64,000 bases of DNA from Parvibaculum sp046297875 (GCF_046297875.1 NZ_JBKBHD010000001.1:2418001-2482000); one strand, 5' to 3'; positions 41,605-50,875 are shown, counted from the stretch's first letter. Translations and numbers: made by a program. Notes: generated by a model from the sequence alone, not told the origin.

Positions 41605-41616
41605 ATTGAGGAGAAG

Positions 41617-43143
41617 ATGGAGCGAAACGGAATGCGTATCGCCGTTGGCGGCTTTCAGCACGAGACCAATACGTTTGCACCGACAAAGGCGGATTATTCC
41701 GCCTTTGAGCAGGCCGATTCATGGCCGGCCCTGCAGCGGGGCGCGGGACTGCTCTCTGCGTTTGGCGGTATGAATGTGCCGGTTGCCGGTTTTATCGATG
41801 CGGCGTCTGTAGGCAATACGCTGCTGCCGCTTGTCTGGTGTTCGGCGACGCCATCCGCACATGTGACCGAAGATGCTTTCGAGCGCATCATGGCCATGAT
41901 GATTGAGGAGCTGCGTTCAGCAGGGTCTGTCGATGCCGTCTATCTCGATCTGCATGGCGCGATGGTGACGGAGCATTTCGACGATGGCGAAGGCGAGATC
42001 CTTCGCCGGGTGCGCGCCGTCATAGGCCGGGACGTGCCGCTTGTCGCCAGCCTCGATCTCCATGCGAATGTCACGGCACAGATGGTAGCGGAGGCGGATG
42101 CGCTGATCGGCTACCGCACCTATCCGCATGTCGACATGGCGGAAACGGGCGCGCGCGCGGCTGAGCATCTGTTCAAGCTTCTGAAATCAGGCCACCGCCA
42201 GGCAAAGGCCATGCGCCGCCTCGACTATCTGATCCCGCTGACAGCGCAATGCACATTGATCGAGCCTGCAGCGGCGCTCTATGCGCTGGTGGCGGAAACC
42301 GAAGGCAAGCTGCTCGGCAATGGGCGCGTGACCAGCGTTTCCTTCACGACAGGTTTTCCGCCGGTCGATATTCCCGAATGCGGGCCTGTGGTCGTTGCCT
42401 ATGGCGAGACGGAAGCCGCCGCCGAAGCCGCCGCGCAACGCATTGATGATGCGGCACGCGCGGCCGAGCCCGATTTCAGCGAGAAGCTCTGGTCGGCACA
42501 TGACGCCGTTGCCCACGCGATCAGGCATTCCGCGCCGGGCAAGGGACCGGTGGTGCTTGCCGACACGCAGGATAATCCCGGCGCGGGCGGCAATGGAGAT
42601 ACGGTCGGCATTCTTTCAGAGCTTCTCGCGCAGGATGCTCAGAATGCCTGTCTCGCCGTCCTGTTTGACCCCGAAAGCGCCGCGCGCGCGGCGCAGGCGG
42701 GCGAGGGTGCGGTCGTGACGCTTTCGCTTGGCGCGAAGACGGGCGGTGCGCCGGGCGAGCGGCCCATCGAAGCGGAGTTCGAAGTGATGCGGATTACCAA
42801 TGGCGAGTTTCTTGCGACCGGGCCTTTCTATGGCGGCTCGCGCATGTCGCTCGGCACGACGGTCCGGCTGCGCCATCGCGGGGTACAGGTCGTGGTCGCC
42901 TCCCGCAAGGGGCAATGCGCCGACAAGGAAATGATCCGGCATACGGGGCTCGATCCGCGCAATCTCGCTATTCTCGCGGTAAAGAGTTCGGTTCATTTCC
43001 GCGCCGATTTCGGGCCGATGGCGAGCGAAGTTCTTGTTGTCGAAAGTCCGGGGCCGAATATTGCCGATCTCGCGAAGTTGCCGTTCAGGCGGCTGCGCAA
43101 TGGCCTGCGGGTGACGCCAATGGGTACAGCATTCGTCAGCTAG
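41617..43143 (+). CDS. M81 family (MlrC-like) metalloprotein
   Basis: A 508-residue protein of the M81/MlrC family. The N terminus RIAVGGFQHETNTFAPTKAD is diagnostic; further metal-site candidates are in AVYLDLHGAMVTEH and SLDLHANVT, and DTQDNPGAGGNGDT marks the second domain. MlrC completes microcystin breakdown by cleaving the linear tetrapeptide, but most homologues act on unknown peptides or amides. The ATG at 41617 follows GAGGAG; an ATG at 41632 is also possible. Codons further upstream come from the adjacent repeat element. Confidence 0.87.
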   Translation: MERNGMRIAVGGFQHETNTFAPTKADYSAFEQADSWPALQRGAGLLSAFGGMNVPVAGFIDAASVGNTLLPLVWCSATPSAHVTEDAFERIMAMMIEELRSAGSVDAVYLDLHGAMVTEHFDDGEGEILRRVRAVIGRDVPLVASLDLHANVTAQMVAEADALIGYRTYPHVDMAETGARAAEHLFKLLKSGHRQAKAMRRLDYLIPLTAQCTLIEPAAALYALVAETEGKLLGNGRVTSVSFTTGFPPVDIPECGPVVVAYGETEAAAEAAAQRIDDAARAAEPDFSEKLWSAHDAVAHAIRHSAPGKGPVVLADTQDNPGAGGNGDTVGILSELLAQDAQNACLAVLFDPESAARAAQAGEGAVVTLSLGAKTGGAPGERPIEAEFEVMRITNGEFLATGPFYGGSRMSLGTTVRLRHRGVQVVVASRKGQCADKEMIRHTGLDPRNLAILAVKSSVHFRADFGPMASEVLVVESPGPNIADLAKLPFRRLRNGLRVTPMGTAFVS

Positions 43144-43146
43144 GAC

Positions 43147-43950
43147 CTACCAGGCCCCGAGCTGTTCCAGCAGCTGCTTTGCAAGCGGGATGCGGAGGGA
43201 TGCCTGCGCATTCTCCGTCATGTCGATGTTGAGAGCGAAGCTGCGGATTTCTCCGTCCTTCTCCGCCCAGCCGACGAACCAGCCGAGCCCACCGCCGCCA
43301 TCCGCAAAAGCCCAGCCGGTCTTGCCGTAAAGCCGCGCACCTTCTTTCTCTTCTAGCAACAGGATGTCGCGCACGGATTGCTGCACACCGGGAGTGAGGG
43401 GGAGGGTGCCTTGTGCGAGGCGAGCGAGAAACTTCGTTTGTTCAACGGCGCTGATTCCAAGCGGGCCGTCGAGCCAGAAGCGGTCGATGATTTCTCCGGT
43501 CTCGCCATTGCCGTAGTCGAGGCGCTGAAGCATTTCCGTCATGCGCTCGCTGCCGACCCGGTGCGCGACGCCCTGATAGACCGGGACATTCGACATTGCG
43601 ATTGCCTCGCGCATGTTCATGTCGTGTTCCCATTGCTTGAAGGGCTGCGGCTTGCCGCCATAGGGCAACATTTCGTCGACACTCGATACGGCGCCCGTTT
43701 CGAGGGCGATCAGGCTGTTCGTGATCTTGAAGGTCGATGCAGGAACGAAGCGATGCTCGGCGCGGCTCCGGTTCACGGCGACGGATTCATTGCTGCGCGG
43801 ATCGGAAAGGACAAAGGTCCCTTCCACACTGCTTTCTGCGAACAGGTTTGCGGCCTCTTCGGGCGCAGCGGTCATTCTTGCATCCGCCGGTCCAGGAAGT
43901 ATGAGTAAAAATCCGGCGGCAAGGATCAGGCTGTGTCGAAGCGAAGTCAT
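43147..43950 (-). CDS. Class D (OXA-type) beta-lactamase
   Basis: A 267-residue periplasmic serine beta-lactamase. Signal peptide residues 1-24 end in PADA. Class D motifs are complete: S72-T-F-K75 (PASTFKI), S120-N-V122, Y146-G-N148, W159 in DRFWLDGPLGIS, and K210-T-G212 in YGKTGWAF. It hydrolyses penicillins; spectrum cannot be read from the sequence. No insertion sequence, integron or attC site is near, and base use looks like the neighbours, so it appears to be a resident chromosomal gene. It is convergent with the M81 gene (3-bp gap). Confidence 0.92.
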   Translation of the reverse strand: MTSLRHSLILAAGFLLILPGPADARMTAAPEEAANLFAESSVEGTFVLSDPRSNESVAVNRSRAEHRFVPASTFKITNSLIALETGAVSSVDEMLPYGGKPQPFKQWEHDMNMREAIAMSNVPVYQGVAHRVGSERMTEMLQRLDYGNGETGEIIDRFWLDGPLGISAVEQTKFLARLAQGTLPLTPGVQQSVRDILLLEEKEGARLYGKTGWAFADGGGGLGWFVGWAEKDGEIRSFALNIDMTENAQASLRIPLAKQLLEQLGAW

Positions 43951-44022
43951 TTGTCGGTCAAGACTCCAAATCGGGATTGAACTCCTAAACGGGTTTCGTG
44001 GTGCAAATGAGGCTGGCGTCTG

Positions 44023-44808
44023 TCAGCCGAAGTCGAGTTCCGCCCAGATAGGCACATGGTCCGAGGGTTTCTCGCGGCCGCGTATGTTGCGGTCGATATC
44101 GCTGCCTTTCAGCAGGTCGGCAGCTTGTGGCGAGAGCAGAATGTGGTCGATGCGGATGCCGTCATCCTTCTGCCAAGCCCCAGCCTGATAATCCCAGAAA
44201 GTGTAGCGATGCGCTTCGGTGTGGCAGGCGCGGAAGGCGTCGGTCAGGCCGAGGTTCACCAACTCGCGGAATTTCGCGCGCGTCTCGGGGCGGAACAGGG
44301 CGTCGTTCGCCCAGGCCTGCGGATCGTGGACGTCGTCCGCCGTCGGGATGACGTTGTAGTCGCCGGCGAGTGCCAGCGGCTCCTCATAGGAGAGCAGCCT
44401 CACCGAATGATCGATCAGCCTGTCCATCCAGCGGAGCTTGTATTCGAACTTTTCGCTGTCGACGGGATTGCCGTTCGGCAGATAGATCGATGCGATGCGA
44501 AGCGCCTTGTCGTTCACCGACACCACTGCCTCGATATAACGCGCCTGTTCGTCGCCTTCGTCGCCCGGCAGGCCGCGCGTCACGTCTTCCAGCGGCAATT
44601 TCGAAAGAATGGCGACGCCGTTATAGGTCTTCTGACCATGCGTTGCGACATTGTAGCCAAGTGCTTCGATATCGCTGCGCGGGAAGGCATCGTCCATGCA
44701 CTTCAATTCCTGCAGGCAGGCGATGTCGGGTTCGGCTTCCCTCAGCCAGTCCGTCAGGTTCGTTAGGCGGGCCTTGATCGAGTTGACGTTGAAGCTCGCG
44801 ATCTTCAT
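44023..44808 (-). CDS. xth: Exodeoxyribonuclease III
   Basis: A 261-residue endonuclease/exonuclease/phosphatase-fold enzyme. It shows MKIASFNVNSIKARL, the metal-binding glutamate in LQELKCMDDAFP, catalytic GDYNVIPTADDVHDP, and the C-terminal SDHVPIWAELDF. It cleaves DNA at abasic sites and degrades 3' ends in base-excision repair. AAAGGA precedes the ATG. The upstream open frame (32 residues) overlaps the PAS gene region and is not conserved in the family. Confidence 0.93.
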   Translation of the reverse strand: MKIASFNVNSIKARLTNLTDWLREAEPDIACLQELKCMDDAFPRSDIEALGYNVATHGQKTYNGVAILSKLPLEDVTRGLPGDEGDEQARYIEAVVSVNDKALRIASIYLPNGNPVDSEKFEYKLRWMDRLIDHSVRLLSYEEPLALAGDYNVIPTADDVHDPQAWANDALFRPETRAKFRELVNLGLTDAFRACHTEAHRYTFWDYQAGAWQKDDGIRIDHILLSPQAADLLKGSDIDRNIRGREKPSDHVPIWAELDFG

Positions 44809-44818
44809 TCCGGTCCTT

Positions 44819-45415
44819 TCAGCGCTTTGCTGCCCAGGCGCCGGTCGTGCCAGCGAGAACATCTTCATCATCCGGGATGCCATTCCCCAAATCGATATAG
44901 TCAATCGAGGAGAGCGGCTTGAGATAAAGTGCCTTGCCGCCTTTCTCGGAAATGCCGCGCCCGACCGGCGTGACGACCATGACCATCATGGGGCTCCCAT
45001 TGTCGTCGCCCCGCAGCGGGAAAGCCGCAACTTCCACTTCGGAGGCGATGCCGCGCGCATATTCCTCGGTGTGGATGGTACGAAGGCCACATGGCTGCGC
45101 ATGGGCAGCTCTAATTCGTGCGAGGGCCCTGACTACCTGATCGGGTCTACTGAAATCGCTGTAGCGACGGCCGGTGATATCGATGCCCTGATGCTCGGCC
45201 AGTCCCGTTCCGACCAGCCGGAAAACGATATCGTTCTCCAGCGCCTCGACAATGACGAGAAAGGGCAGAAGCGGAGCAATTTCCGAGGTGACGCGAAAAT
45301 CGCTGCGAAATGGGATGCCTTGCGTCTTGGTTCCAATTTCCCGCCAGTATGTCTCGAGTTTCTTGCCTTGGTCGGTCCGGTCCGAAGTCCCCATAGAGTA
45401 ACGCTCGCCACCCAT
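44819..45415 (-). CDS. PAS_5-domain protein
   Basis: A 198-residue cytoplasmic protein of the PAS_5 (DUF1491-like alphaproteobacterial PAS) type. The domain runs over most of the protein, with YWREIGTKTQGIPFRSDFRV near the N terminus and IVFRLVGTGLAEHQGIDITG in the core. No output domain is attached, as is usual for this family, and a ligand is not known. An internal ATG seven codons on is an alternative start. It lies 10 bases before xth on the same strand, and a 17-bp palindrome lies upstream. Confidence 0.8.
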   Translation of the reverse strand: MGGERYSMGTSDRTDQGKKLETYWREIGTKTQGIPFRSDFRVTSEIAPLLPFLVIVEALENDIVFRLVGTGLAEHQGIDITGRRYSDFSRPDQVVRALARIRAAHAQPCGLRTIHTEEYARGIASEVEVAAFPLRGDDNGSPMMVMVVTPVGRGISEKGGKALYLKPLSSIDYIDLGNGIPDDEDVLAGTTGAWAAKR

Positions 45416-45476
45416 TAAGCAGAATCATAGATCAGGACGAAGGATACGACTTCGATCTCCAAGGTAAAATGGAAAT

Positions 45477-45493
45477 TGTGCCAAATTGGCACA
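45477..45493. promoter_or_regulatory. Perfect 7+7 palindrome upstream of the PAS gene
   Basis: TGTGCCA-AAT-TGGCACA is perfectly symmetric. It lies 62 bases upstream of the PAS gene start and 33 bases after the convergently placed stop of the iron-sulfur carrier gene, so an operator for the PAS-xth pair is the simplest reading. It is too short and lacks a T-run for a terminator. Confidence 0.5.
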
Positions 45494-45525
45494 GGAATGC
45501 TTGATTTAACGCGCCGATCTGCCGT

Positions 45526-45888
45526 TTACACCGAGAAAGAGGTGCCGCAACCGCAGGAAGAGGTCGCATTCGGGTTGGCGATCTTGAAGGAGGCCCCGAT
45601 CAGATCGTCGACATAGTCGATCTCGGAGCCGGCAAGATATTCGACCGAAACGGCGTCGACCAAAACAGTCGCGCCGTCGCGCTCAAGCACCAGGTCGTCG
45701 TCATTCCTGGATGTGTCGAGCGTGAAGCCATATTGGAAACCGGAGCAGCCGCCGCCCTGCACCGACACCCGAAGGAAGGTGCCCTGCTCCTCACCCTTGA
45801 GGATGAGGGCCACCTGTCTGGCGGCTCGCGCCGTCAACGCCACGGGCTTGTCGGCAGAAGGCGCATCGGCGGTCAGCGTATCGGTCAT
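45526..45888 (-). CDS. erpA: A-type iron-sulfur carrier protein (ErpA/IscA/HesB family)
   Basis: A 120-residue A-type carrier. The three cluster-binding cysteines are present in GGGCSGFQYGF and CGCGTSF. It receives Fe-S clusters from the assembly machinery and delivers them to apoproteins. The N-terminal ~15 residues are low-complexity. I chose the ATG at 45888; a TTG six codons upstream is possible. It is divergent from dgt, the arrangement seen in many Alphaproteobacteria. ErpA versus IscA cannot be separated with confidence. Confidence 0.88.
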   Translation of the reverse strand: MTDTLTADAPSADKPVALTARAARQVALILKGEEQGTFLRVSVQGGGCSGFQYGFTLDTSRNDDDLVLERDGATVLVDAVSVEYLAGSEIDYVDDLIGASFKIANPNATSSCGCGTSFSV

Positions 45889-46000
45889 TATGGTTTCGGC
45901 TTTCAACGACGATCAAATTAGCTTAGCAGATATGTAAGCCCGGAGGTGCCTGATTTCAAACGGCATAAAGGCTAAGTCCATAATAGATCGAGGGTTTATC

Positions 46001-47191
46001 GTGCCGATCGCCAACCCTGCCGCTACCGCATCCTTCGCGACCAAGGCAGAGGAGACGAAGGGACGTCTGTTCGCCGAACCGGAAAGCCCGACCCGGACCG
46101 CCTTTCAGCGCGACCGCGACAGGATCATCCATTCTGTGGCCTTCCGGCGGCTCAAATACAAGACGCAGGTCTTCGTCTATCACGAAGGCGACAACTACCG
46201 GACGCGCCTTTCGCATTCGCTGGAGGTCTCGCAGATCGCCCGGTCCATCGCCCGGGTTCTAGGGCTCGATGAAGACCTGGCCGAAACGCTGGCGCTGGCC
46301 CACGACCTTGGCCACACGCCATTCGGCCATGCCGGCGAAACAGCGCTTGATGGCTGCATGAGCGAATTTGGCGGGTTCGATCATAACGCCCAGACATTGC
46401 GTATCGTGACCAAGCTGGAGCGCCGTTACGCCGAGTTCGATGGACTGAATCTCACTTGGGAGACGCTTGAAGGGCTGGTAAAGCACAATGGCCCGGTCAT
46501 CGTGCCGGGTATCGGCATGGGCGACCTGCCGCGCGCCATTGCCGAATATGCAGAGACACAGGATCTGGAACTTGAATGCTTCGCCGGGCCCGAGGCGCAA
46601 GTTGCCGCTCTGGCTGACGATATTGCCTACAACAACCACGATATCGATGACGGGCTGCGCGCCGGGCTCTTCGGCATTGACGATTTGTTGGCGCTGCCGC
46701 TCGTCGGCGACGTGTTTCGCAAGGTAATGGATCGCTATCCGGGCCTTGAAGAGGCGCGGGTCATCCATGAGGCTGTGCGCGAGCTGATCGGGACCATGAT
46801 CGCGGATGTTCTGGGTGAAACCAGAACCCGGCTTGCCGCTGCGAAGCCCGAAACGGTTGCAGATGTCCGCGCAATGGGCCGGCCGCTGGTCGGGTTCACG
46901 CCGGACATGAACGAGCACAATGCGGCGCTCAAGGCATTTCTTTTCAAGCGGATGTATCGCCACTACCGGGTCAACCGGTCGATGAGCAAGGCGCAACGCA
47001 TTGTGCGGGACCTTTTCGGCCTGCTGCATCGATCACCGGACCAGCTGCCGCCAGAGTGGCAGGTTGGTTGCGACGGGCCTGGGGGTTTCAAGACGGCCCG
47101 GCGCGTTTGCGACTACATTGCAGGCATGACCGACAAATTCGCGATCGAGGAGCATCAGCGGCTTTTCGATCTCCACGATCCCCGCTCCTGA
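46001..47191 (+). CDS. dgt: Deoxyguanosinetriphosphate triphosphohydrolase-like protein
   Basis: A 396-residue HD-domain protein. Metal-binding motifs are YRTRLSHSLEVSQIARS (about 66-82) and ALAHDLGHTPFGHAGE (about 100-115), and later DDIAYNNHDIDDGL. It hydrolyses dNTPs to the nucleoside and triphosphate, tuning nucleotide pools. The start is GTG with GAGG upstream. It is followed by argS after 80 bases. Confidence 0.9.
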   Translation: MPIANPAATASFATKAEETKGRLFAEPESPTRTAFQRDRDRIIHSVAFRRLKYKTQVFVYHEGDNYRTRLSHSLEVSQIARSIARVLGLDEDLAETLALAHDLGHTPFGHAGETALDGCMSEFGGFDHNAQTLRIVTKLERRYAEFDGLNLTWETLEGLVKHNGPVIVPGIGMGDLPRAIAEYAETQDLELECFAGPEAQVAALADDIAYNNHDIDDGLRAGLFGIDDLLALPLVGDVFRKVMDRYPGLEEARVIHEAVRELIGTMIADVLGETRTRLAAAKPETVADVRAMGRPLVGFTPDMNEHNAALKAFLFKRMYRHYRVNRSMSKAQRIVRDLFGLLHRSPDQLPPEWQVGCDGPGGFKTARRVCDYIAGMTDKFAIEEHQRLFDLHDPRS

Positions 47192-47271
47192 GCAGTGCCG
47201 CATGGGGCTGGAAACAGTCCGGCCTCGCGGCTAGAGTGCGCGCCCGGCAGGGTCCATAAGTGGCGGCAGAC

Positions 47272-49020
47272 ATGAATATTTTTCGGTATTTCGGCGAGCG
47301 GGTAGAGGCGGCAATTGGCGCCCTGGCCCAAGAGGGCGTGTTGCCGCCGGGGCTCGACCTGACCCGTATTACAGTAGAACCGCCGCGCGATGCGAGCCAT
47401 GGTGACCTGTCGACCAATGCGGCGATGGTGCTGGCAAAACCTGCCGGCGCCAAGCCGCGCGAACTTGCCGACCGGATTGCCGCCAAACTTGCAGCGGAAG
47501 AAGCCGTCATCGAGGTTTCAGTGGCGGGGCCCGGCTTCATCAATCTGCGGTTGAACCCTGCCTTCTGGCTGGCCCGAATTCCGGACATTCTGCGCGCGGG
47601 CGATGCCTATGGAGCGAGCAATCTTGGCTCGGGCGCGGCGGTCAATGTCGAATATGTCTCAGCCAATCCGACCGGACCCATGCATGTTGGCCATGTGCGG
47701 GGCGCGGTGTTCGGCGATGCGTTGGCGAACCTGCTCGAAAAAGTCGGCTACCGTGTCTGCCGCGAATATTACATCAACGATGCGGGCGGACAGATTGAGG
47801 TGCTGGCGCGCAGCGCCATGCTGCGCTACCGCGAGGCGCTGGGCGAGACGATTGAAATTCCCGAGGGTCTTTATCCAGGCGATTATCTGAAGCCGGTCGG
47901 GCAGGTACTTGCCACGATGCACGGCAAGACACTGCTTGAAATGGAAGATGTGGACGCTCTGAAGATTGCGCGTGAGATCGCCGTCGAAGCGATGATGGAG
48001 CTCATTCGCGGCGACCTCGCGGTGCTCGGCATCACGCATGAGGTCTTCTACTCTGAATTGTCGCTGCACAAGTCGGGCGCGGTGGAGAAGACGCTGAAGA
48101 GGCTTGAGGACAAGGGGCTCATCTATGTCGGCACCCTTGAGCCGCCAAAGGGCGAGCTTCCTGACGATTGGGAGCCTCGGCCGCAGACCCTGTTCCGCTC
48201 GACGCAGTTCGGCGACGACACGGACCGCGCGCTCAAGAAGTCGGACGGAAGCTGGACCTATTTCGCACCCGACATTGCCTATCACCTCGACAAGTTCGAG
48301 CGCGGATACCGGACGATGATCGACGTCTGGGGTGCGGATCACTCCGGCTATATCAAGCGGATGAAGGCGGCCATCGAAGGCGTCACGGGCGGCGAAGCCG
48401 AATTCGATGTGAAGGTCTGCCAGATGGTCCGGCTGTTCCGTAATGGGGAGCCGGTGCGCATGTCGAAGCGGGCGGGCGACTTCGTGACGCTGCGCGATGT
48501 GGTGGACGAGGTGGGCAAGGGCGTCGTGCGGTTCATGATGCTGACCCGCAAGAACGATGCGCCGCTTGATTTCGACTTCGCCAAGGTGATGGAGCAGTCG
48601 CGCGACAATCCGGTCTTCTACGTTCAATATGCCAATGCGCGCATTCATTCAGTGCTGCGGAATGCGGCGGAGACGGGCAGCTACGACCTGTCTGACGGTT
48701 CCCTCGCCAATGCAGACCTCGGTCGTCTTTCCGATGAGGCGGAATTGGCGCTTGTCAGGCTGATGGCGTCGTTCCCGCGCCAGGTGGAGCAGGCGGCGCT
48801 CGCTCACGAACCGCACCGTATCGCATTCTATCTCGACGATCTCGCCGCCGCTTTTCATGGATTATGGAACAAGGGAAAGGATGAGCCCTCATTGCGTTTC
48901 ATTCAGGCGGACGAGCCCGATGCTACGCTTGCAAGGCTGGCCTTGATTCGTGCAGCGGCCCATGTGATCGCTGCCGGATTGGGGATATTGGGGGTCGAAC
49001 CGATCGAGGAGATGCGCTGA
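47272..49020 (+). CDS. argS: Arginyl-tRNA synthetase
   Basis: A 582-residue class Ia synthetase. The HIGH motif is HVGH in SANPTGPMHVGHVRGAVFGD (about 129-148); the N-terminal Add-1 domain precedes it, and the catalytic end reads VRMSKRAGDFVTLRDVVDEV. The DALR anticodon-binding domain ends the protein. It charges tRNA-Arg. I prefer the ATG (MNIFRYFGERV, the usual start) over the GTG four codons earlier. The stop overlaps the SPOR gene start by one base. Confidence 0.95.
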   Translation: MNIFRYFGERVEAAIGALAQEGVLPPGLDLTRITVEPPRDASHGDLSTNAAMVLAKPAGAKPRELADRIAAKLAAEEAVIEVSVAGPGFINLRLNPAFWLARIPDILRAGDAYGASNLGSGAAVNVEYVSANPTGPMHVGHVRGAVFGDALANLLEKVGYRVCREYYINDAGGQIEVLARSAMLRYREALGETIEIPEGLYPGDYLKPVGQVLATMHGKTLLEMEDVDALKIAREIAVEAMMELIRGDLAVLGITHEVFYSELSLHKSGAVEKTLKRLEDKGLIYVGTLEPPKGELPDDWEPRPQTLFRSTQFGDDTDRALKKSDGSWTYFAPDIAYHLDKFERGYRTMIDVWGADHSGYIKRMKAAIEGVTGGEAEFDVKVCQMVRLFRNGEPVRMSKRAGDFVTLRDVVDEVGKGVVRFMMLTRKNDAPLDFDFAKVMEQSRDNPVFYVQYANARIHSVLRNAAETGSYDLSDGSLANADLGRLSDEAELALVRLMASFPRQVEQAALAHEPHRIAFYLDDLAAAFHGLWNKGKDEPSLRFIQADEPDATLARLALIRAAAHVIAAGLGILGVEPIEEMR

Positions 49021-49865
49021 TGCCACGGCGGGACGACGGTTGGGACGAAGATCCCGAATATGATTTCGATCCGGACGTCGAAGATTACGAGCATTATGAC
49101 GATCAGGAGGAAACGGGCAGCGGGCGCCGCCGCACCTTGATGCTCCTCACCGTGATTGCATTGCTCGTCGTGTTTGGCGGTGTGGTTCTGCTTGCTTACC
49201 GGCAAGGGTCGCCTGAAGGCGCGGGTGGCATTCCGCCCATTTTCCGTGCGGATGGCGGACCTGTGAAGGTGCCGCCCGAAGATCCGGGCGGGCGAAATTT
49301 TCCGCATCAGGATGCCGGGGTCTACAATCGTATCACGGGTGATGGGCGCGCAGGCACGGCTGAGGGCGAGCAATTGCTGCCCCCGGCAGAAGAGCCGCTT
49401 GCCATCGAAAGCCCGTCGATCCGGCCGGAAGACCAGCGCGCGCTCGACCGGATGGCGGAGGCAATCGAGAGCGGCCCGCTTGAAGTGCCGCCGCCTGCTG
49501 GCGAAGTCCGCGAGGCGGCGGAAGAGCCTGTCATTGAGGCGCCTGTGTCTCCGGGCCCGGCATCGGAAGCCCCTGCCGCTCCACAGACAATCAGCCCGGC
49601 TGCACGGGCCGCGCAGGGTGGCGCCTATGTGGTGCAGCTCGCGGCGCTGCGTGACGAGCAGTCGGCGCGGGATACTTTTGCACGTCTTCAGTCGCGATAC
49701 CCGGATCTGCTCGGCGGCCTGACTGCCGATATCCAGCGTGCTGATCTTGGCGACAGCGGCATCTATTACCGTGCCCGCGCCGGATATCTCGACCGCGCGG
49801 CAGCAAATGATATTTGCGAAAGGCTGGCGGCGCAGGGGCAGGCATGCATTGTGAGGGAGCGGTGA
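49020..49865 (+). CDS. SPOR-domain membrane protein
   Basis: A 281-residue protein with a short acidic cytoplasmic tail, one transmembrane helix (about 40-61, TLMLLTVIALLVVFGGVVLL), a long disordered periplasmic stretch rich in Pro/Glu/Ala, and a C-terminal SPOR domain (about 205-281; AYVVQLAALRDEQSARDTFA). SPOR domains bind septal peptidoglycan lacking stem peptides, so the protein probably acts at division or wall remodelling sites. Translational coupling to argS and nagZ links it to wall recycling. Confidence 0.88.
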   Translation: MPRRDDGWDEDPEYDFDPDVEDYEHYDDQEETGSGRRRTLMLLTVIALLVVFGGVVLLAYRQGSPEGAGGIPPIFRADGGPVKVPPEDPGGRNFPHQDAGVYNRITGDGRAGTAEGEQLLPPAEEPLAIESPSIRPEDQRALDRMAEAIESGPLEVPPPAGEVREAAEEPVIEAPVSPGPASEAPAAPQTISPAARAAQGGAYVVQLAALRDEQSARDTFARLQSRYPDLLGGLTADIQRADLGDSGIYYRARAGYLDRAAANDICERLAAQGQACIVRER

Positions 49866-50875
49866 GCGTTTACGCCTCGATCTATGGTTGTTCGGGAACG
49901 GCGCTCACAGATGCGGAGCGCCGTTTCTTGCGAGATGTACGTCCCTGGGGGTTCATCCTCTTTGCGCGCAATATCGATGAGCCGGAGCAGGTGCGCCGCC
50001 TGATCGGCGAGTTGCGTGAGGCGGCGGGGCATGATGCCGAAGTCCTGATCGATCAGGAAGGAGGGCGGGTGCAGCGGCTCCGCCCGCCGCATTGGCGTGC
50101 CTATCCGCCGGGACGGCTCTTCGGTGAAATCTATGAACGCGATACGGAGACGGGGCTTCACGCGGCGCGTCTCGGCGCTAAGCTGATCGCAGCGGAACTT
50201 CGCTATCTCGGGTTCACAGTGGATTGCCTGCCCGTGCTTGATGTGCCGGTGCCGGGCGCTCATGACGTGATCGGCGACCGGGCCTATGCGCTGGCGCCGG
50301 GGCCTGTTGCGGCGCTCGGGCTTGCGGCTTCCGAAGGGCTGCTGGCAGGAGGGGTTCTCCCGGTCATCAAGCACATTCCGGGGCATGGCCGGGCGGGGGT
50401 CGACAGCCATCTAAGCCTGCCGGTGGTCGATGCCCCGGCGGCCGAACTTGAGCAAATCGACTTTGCTCCGTTTCATGCGCTCCGCCATATGCCTGTCGCC
50501 ATGACCGCACATGTCGTGTATTCGGCCTATGACGCGGAACGGCCTGCAACGACATCACCTCTGGTCATCGACAAGGTGATACGGGGGCATATCGGTTTCG
50601 ACGGACTTCTCATGTCCGACGATCTCTCGATGGAGGCGCTGTCAGGCTCGCTCGCCGAGCGGGCGCGGGCGAGCCTTGCGGCGGGCTGCGACCTCGTTCT
50701 CCATTGCAACGGCAAAATGGAAGAAATGCTGGCCATAGCGCCGGAAGTGCCGATTCTCTCCGGCGAGGCGCTGCGGCGGTCCGAAAAAGCGATTTCGCTT
50801 CGAAAATCCTCGCTTGTGCCCCTCGATGTCGACTTGGCCTGGCGGCAGTTCTCGGCCCTGACGGCGGTTTCATGA
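49862..50875 (+). CDS. nagZ: Beta-N-acetylglucosaminidase NagZ
   Basis: A 337-residue GH3 enzyme. The catalytic His-Asp loop is KHIPGHGRAGVDSHLSLPVV (about 176-195), the nucleophile Asp is in FDGLLMSDDLSMEALSG, and the N-terminal WGFILFARNIDEPEQVR is standard. It removes GlcNAc from imported anhydromuropeptides in the cytoplasm during wall recycling; in bacteria with inducible AmpC this makes the inducer. The GTG start overlaps the SPOR stop by four bases; an upstream ATG at 49844 is less likely. Confidence 0.93.
   Translation: MSVYASIYGCSGTALTDAERRFLRDVRPWGFILFARNIDEPEQVRRLIGELREAAGHDAEVLIDQEGGRVQRLRPPHWRAYPPGRLFGEIYERDTETGLHAARLGAKLIAAELRYLGFTVDCLPVLDVPVPGAHDVIGDRAYALAPGPVAALGLAASEGLLAGGVLPVIKHIPGHGRAGVDSHLSLPVVDAPAAELEQIDFAPFHALRHMPVAMTAHVVYSAYDAERPATTSPLVIDKVIRGHIGFDGLLMSDDLSMEALSGSLAERARASLAAGCDLVLHCNGKMEEMLAIAPEVPILSGEALRRSEKAISLRKSSLVPLDVDLAWRQFSALTAVS

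Noticed and set aside
45487..45502. Sigma-54 promoter-like TGGCAC-N5-TGCTT
   Set aside because: The GC element is off by one at the TTGC box, points away from the nearby minus-strand genes, and the TGGCAC half is explained by the palindrome at 45477-45493.
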